The notes under the pieces are model-generated. The model was not told the DNA's origin. It did no database searches and was given only the letters and a program-made list of their open reading frames with translations. From Phyllobacterium chamaecytisi (GTDB lineage Bacteria; Pseudomonadota; Alphaproteobacteria; Rhizobiales; Rhizobiaceae): DNA of 53,914 bases. The stretch is taken from assembly GCF_020164455.1 (NCBI RefSeq), contig NZ_JAIQWW010000030.1:1-53914 (forward strand), written 5' to 3'. This document shows positions 51,086-53,914 of the stretch, in pieces (the first letter of the stretch is position 1; the number at the start of each line of letters is the position of its first letter). Made by a program: the position numbers and the translations under genes.

Positions 51086-51110
51086 AACAAAGCTGGGTGA
51101 AGATTGTTCC
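51086..51110 (-). promoter_or_regulatory. EcfG-type promoter of the ferritin-like gene
   Basis: Minus strand GGAAC-N17-GTT (GTTCC at 51106-51110, AAC at 51086-51088), 27 bp before the ATG at 51059. Confidence 0.75.
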
Positions 51111-51714
51111 CCTGCTTTGCACCGGAGAGGTTTGACCTTCGGAGTGCTGTCAGAATCGCTGGGCGGTCAGAACAAGCCGATGTCCCGGCCTGCCGGATAC
51201 TCGATACAAGAGCAGGTCGGGTGCTGATGGAAATGCGACCGTCAGTCGTTGCAGCGTGCGCCTGTATGGTTAACAAAAGATGAGGCCCGAGGTTTACCCC
51301 GGAGAGGATTGAGCGCCAGGCCCCTGCCGAAGAGCCGGAATCTCAAACGCGGTACAAACCTTGGTGAGGAATGATGTTCCGAACACGTAAATTGCCGACG
51401 ATGTCATCATTCTAGCACGAAATCCTATCTCGAGCCGCGGCAATGGTAGAAACGGTGACCTCCTCGTCGGCCGCCTTTGCTGCCACCGCTATCGCATCGC
51501 GCATGGCTTGTCGAAAAGCTTCATTACGATACTGGGAGTCGCCAGCGTTTTCATGGGGGTTGTCATATCACGAAGGATTGCGGACGCAGGCTCATTGTCA
51601 GCCATTGAGTTCACTGACATGCTTTTAACAACCTAATGGCACGAACGTTTAGGCATCGGATACGTCAATGATGATCAATTGTTGCGGCAAAAACGACTTT
51701 CAGCAAAGTGAACC
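51111..51714. other. gene-poor region with hairpin repeat and a coding remnant
   Basis: It contains hairpin repeat G. Minus strand around 51418-51560 reads YRNEAFRQAMRDAIAVAAKA then VTVSTIAAARDRI with no start codon, apparently the tail of a lost gene. No EcfG-type site before 51715. Confidence 0.4.
51180..51236. repeat. dispersed hairpin repeat, copy G
   Basis: The reverse complement reads CATTTCCATCAGCACCCGAC, then CTGCTCTTGTATCGAGTATC, then CGGCAGGCCGGGA, almost the same as copy F at 18.04 kb. The arms CCCGGCCTGC and GCAGGTCGGG form the stem. Confidence 0.7.
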
Positions 51715-52599
51715 ATGACGATTTTTTCGGTTAGACATTCGACGGTCTATCGCTATGTGCGACCAGTTGCCTTCGGTGAGCACCGCTTGATGTTTCGTCC
51801 GCGAGACAGTTTTGACCAGCGCCTTTTGGAGGCAACATTGGTTGTCGAACCAACGCCCAAACAAATACGCTGGATTCACGACGTCTTCGGCAATTGTGTC
51901 GCGCTCATCGACGTCACTGCAACTGCGTCGGAGTTAAGATTTCAAAGCCACATTCGCCTCGACCATACGCCGGACGCGGGGCTTGATCTGCAGATTGACG
52001 AAAAGGCGCTCAGCTATCCCTTCGCTTATGCGAACGATGAGATTGCTGATCTGGAGCACACAATTGAGCGTCACTATCCGGATCGTGACGATGAAGTCGG
52101 CCGCTGGGCCAGACAGTTCGTTCGGGTCGGCCATCCGACGGAAACGGGCCACCTGCTCATGACGCTCTGCTACGGAATTCATGAGAGCTTCGTGTATGAG
52201 CGTCGGGCAGCTCGGGGAACGCAGTCCCCTGTTCAGACTTTGCAACTGCGGCGAGGCACCTGCCGGGACTTTGCCGTGCTGATGATGGAGGCCGCCCGTT
52301 CACTGGGATTAGCGGCGCGCTTTGTTACTGGTTACATTTACGTACCAAGTCGCGATGGCTCGATAACTCGCGGCGGCGGATCGACTCATGCGTGGTGCCA
52401 GATCTATCTTCCGGGAGCCGGATGGGTGGAATTCGATCCAACGAATGGGATAGTCGGAAACAGGGATTTGATCCGGGTGGCTGTTGCCCGCGACCCGCGG
52501 CAAGCCATTCCACTGACCGGAAGCTACGACGGTGACGCCTCCTACTATGATGGAATGTCGGTGCAGGTGAATGTCACAACAGAGGACACGATGCCATGA
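51715..52599 (+). CDS. transglutaminase-like cysteine protein
   Basis: 294 residues. The N-terminal beta domain (about 1-80, HSTVYRYVRPVAFGEHRLMF) is the bacterial transglutaminase-like N domain, followed by the papain-like core. Nucleophile Cys in LRRGTCRDFAVLMMEAARSL (about 182), His in GSTHAWCQIYLPGAGWVEF (about 223) and Asp in FDPTNG complete the triad. Such proteins are amidases or proteases of unknown substrate in the cytoplasm. It precedes a second family member by 87 bp on the same strand; the pair is common in rhizobia. Confidence 0.93.
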   Translation: MTIFSVRHSTVYRYVRPVAFGEHRLMFRPRDSFDQRLLEATLVVEPTPKQIRWIHDVFGNCVALIDVTATASELRFQSHIRLDHTPDAGLDLQIDEKALSYPFAYANDEIADLEHTIERHYPDRDDEVGRWARQFVRVGHPTETGHLLMTLCYGIHESFVYERRAARGTQSPVQTLQLRRGTCRDFAVLMMEAARSLGLAARFVTGYIYVPSRDGSITRGGGSTHAWCQIYLPGAGWVEFDPTNGIVGNRDLIRVAVARDPRQAIPLTGSYDGDASYYDGMSVQVNVTTEDTMP

Positions 52600-52686
52600 T
52601 TGAAGATTTGTAGGGAACCCATTGTGGCTCCTTGACGTTGCCGCATGATTGTCAACAAGGCAGTCGGCTATAATCAAGGAGAGACG

Positions 52687-53508
52687 ATGAAGATACGCGC
52701 CGGGTTCACCTTGGGATACGAGTGCCTACAGCCGACAGCGATGTTGCTGGTGCTGAATATTCATCCCTCGCGGCGCGTCGATCTTCTGACCGAACAGAAC
52801 CTGACGTTCAACCAGCCAATCGATGCGTGGGGTTATACGGATGGATTTGGCAATGCCTGCACCCGTATTGTCGCCCCGCCCGGACTTACGACAATCTCCT
52901 CTGAATTCGTAATCTATGACGGCGGCGAGCCAGACGTCATTCCCCGGAATGCCATCCAGCACGACATCAAGGATTTGCCCGACGATGTTCTCGTCTTCCT
53001 CCTCGGTAGCCGCTATTGCGACACGGACAGGCTTGGCGACTTTGCCTGGTCGCAGTTCTCATCGACACCCTTGGGCTGGCCTCGGGTTGAGGCGATCCGG
53101 GACTACGTCCACGACCACATAGCCTTCGACTATCAGAAAGCCGATCCACTAAGAACAGCCTATGGCGGATATATGGACAGGACAGGCGTGTGCAGAGATT
53201 TTTCCCATCTCGCCATCACCCTTTGCCGCTGCATGAACATTCCCGCGCGTTATTGCACGGGGTATCTTGGCGACATCGGCGTCCCATTCAATCCGGATCC
53301 CATGGACTTCAGCGCATGGTTCGAAGTCTATCTTGGCGGTCACTGGCACACCGTCGATGCCCGCCACAACACGCCGCGCATAGGGCGCATACTCATGGCC
53401 ACTGGGCGTGACGCAACCGACGTGGCCATATCCACCAGTTTCGGTGCCTCGTTACTCACCCGCTTTGAGGTAATTGCAGAGGATGTGACGACCGCCAATC
53501 CGACCTGA
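52687..53508 (+). CDS. transglutaminase-like protein with catalytic His replaced
   Basis: 273 residues from MKIRAGFTLGYECLQPTAML (ATG 52687 after AAGGAGAG). N-terminal beta domain, then the core with Cys in RTGVCRDFSHLAITLCRCMN and Asp in WHTVDARHNTPRIGR. The His that normally precedes AW in this fold (HAW) is Ser here (PMDFSAWFEVYLGG). It therefore lacks the standard His unless a neighbouring residue substitutes. Tandem with 51715..52599, probably one operon. A regulatory or substrate-binding role for the second protein is possible, as inference. Confidence 0.9.
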   Translation: MKIRAGFTLGYECLQPTAMLLVLNIHPSRRVDLLTEQNLTFNQPIDAWGYTDGFGNACTRIVAPPGLTTISSEFVIYDGGEPDVIPRNAIQHDIKDLPDDVLVFLLGSRYCDTDRLGDFAWSQFSSTPLGWPRVEAIRDYVHDHIAFDYQKADPLRTAYGGYMDRTGVCRDFSHLAITLCRCMNIPARYCTGYLGDIGVPFNPDPMDFSAWFEVYLGGHWHTVDARHNTPRIGRILMATGRDATDVAISTSFGASLLTRFEVIAEDVTTANPT

Positions 53509-53560
53509 CTGTCAACGGCCCGTGCTGGCGGCACCCGTTGACAGGTAGAGGGGACGCGCA

Positions 53561-53690
53561 GTGACCGATAAGGTTTTCCATGCCTTGTTTCTCTCGCATC
53601 CCGGGGATGGCTGAAGCAATCATCAACCGCATCGGCAGCCGCGTTTTCGTCTCCTATAGCGTGGGTACCGAGCCTGCGGGGAAACGGTAA
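53561..53690 (+). pseudogene. arsenate-reductase / low-molecular-weight phosphatase remnant
   Basis: From a GTG at 53561 the sequence reads KVFHALFL; after a shift it reads RIPGMAEAIINRIGSRVFVS then YSVGTEPAGKR, followed by a stop at 53690. ArsC of the LMW-phosphatase type has VLFLCTGNSARSxMAEAxxN, then FxAxSAGxxPxG. The nucleophile loop (CTGNSA) is deleted, which both shifts the frame and destroys catalysis. Residues after PAGK are missing. Confidence 0.6.
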
Positions 53691-53914
53691 GAGATGCGCA
53701 GTTTATGATAATCAAGAACTGGTCGCTGGCCATATCCGTCTATGGCACCTCTTCTTTGTCGGCGTTGCGCTTGGCGTAGGGAGCCGCTCAGCTTCGTTAT
53801 GCCGAACGGCGACGCCGAAGATATCCCCTGCCTTCCGAAGATCTGCCGCCACTCGAGCGTCCATTGATGACGAAGCGCTATGGCATCGTTGCTTTTACGG
53901 AGGTGTGCGGGGAG
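53691..53914. other. right-edge sequence, nothing recognised
   Basis: No supportable gene in the last 224 bases; a gene could begin beyond the edge. Confidence 0.4.

Noticed and set aside
1..53914. tRNA, rRNA, CRISPR arrays, transposases and replication origins
   Set aside because: Looked for by eye on both strands; none recognised. A tRNA or Rfam scan would be needed to exclude them fully.

Overview
The window looks like accessory DNA from an alphaproteobacterium of the order Hyphomicrobiales (Rhizobiales), probably a Rhizobiaceae or Phyllobacteriaceae relative. The grounds are several DUF982 genes, NepR-like anti-sigma proteins, many GGAAC-N16/17-GTT promoters of the EcfG general-stress type, RIME-like intergenic hairpin repeats and rhizobial-style transporters. 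No rRNA, tRNA, CRISPR array, transposase or replication origin was recognised.

Layout. 0-11 kb: ordinary metabolic and regulatory genes (GlxA/AraC regulator cut by the left edge, SDR dehydrogenase, HtrA-like protein with a lost catalytic triad, two small secreted proteins, secreted alpha/beta hydrolase, LuxR-type regulator, ACS-family MFS permease). 11-24 kb: gene-poor DNA full of small stress-type genes (iron-permease-like membrane protein, DUF892 ferritin-like protein, two NepR-like proteins, DUF982 proteins, CxxC zinc-ribbon proteins, YkvA), pseudogenes, dispersed hairpin repeats and three consecutive structured-RNA candidates. 24.6-29 kb: remnant of a plasmid or integrative element (ArdC antirestriction protein, DUF3991/Toprim protein, decayed pieces). 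30-33 kb: AbiE-type toxin-antitoxin with a frameshifted toxin, and a vapC fragment. 33-43 kb: Pit phosphate transporter with its DUF47 partner, NUDIX hydrolase, L,D-transpeptidase, an FtsZ fragment, a DHFR-like protein and stress-type membrane proteins. 43-47 kb: DUF892-katE operon followed by decayed DUF4142, DUF2243 and ligD pieces. 47.8-54 kb: Fic protein, a deleted ferritin-like gene, two tandem transglutaminase-like proteins and an arsenate-reductase remnant.

Unifying theme. Fourteen sites read GGAAC-N17-GTT (one of them usable in both directions). About 1.6 would be expected by chance from eight fixed bases over both strands. Nearly all lie 20-95 bp upstream of small or stress-type genes: DUF892, katE operon, DUF982, NepR-like, NUDIX, DUF2243, ferritin-like and conserved hypotheticals. 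The window therefore reads as an island of the EcfG/PhyR/NepR general stress regulon, with its own orphan NepR-like proteins but no sigma factor or PhyR. Many members are duplicated and in various stages of decay, so this is actively eroding DNA. All function calls rest on reading motifs by eye; no database search was run.
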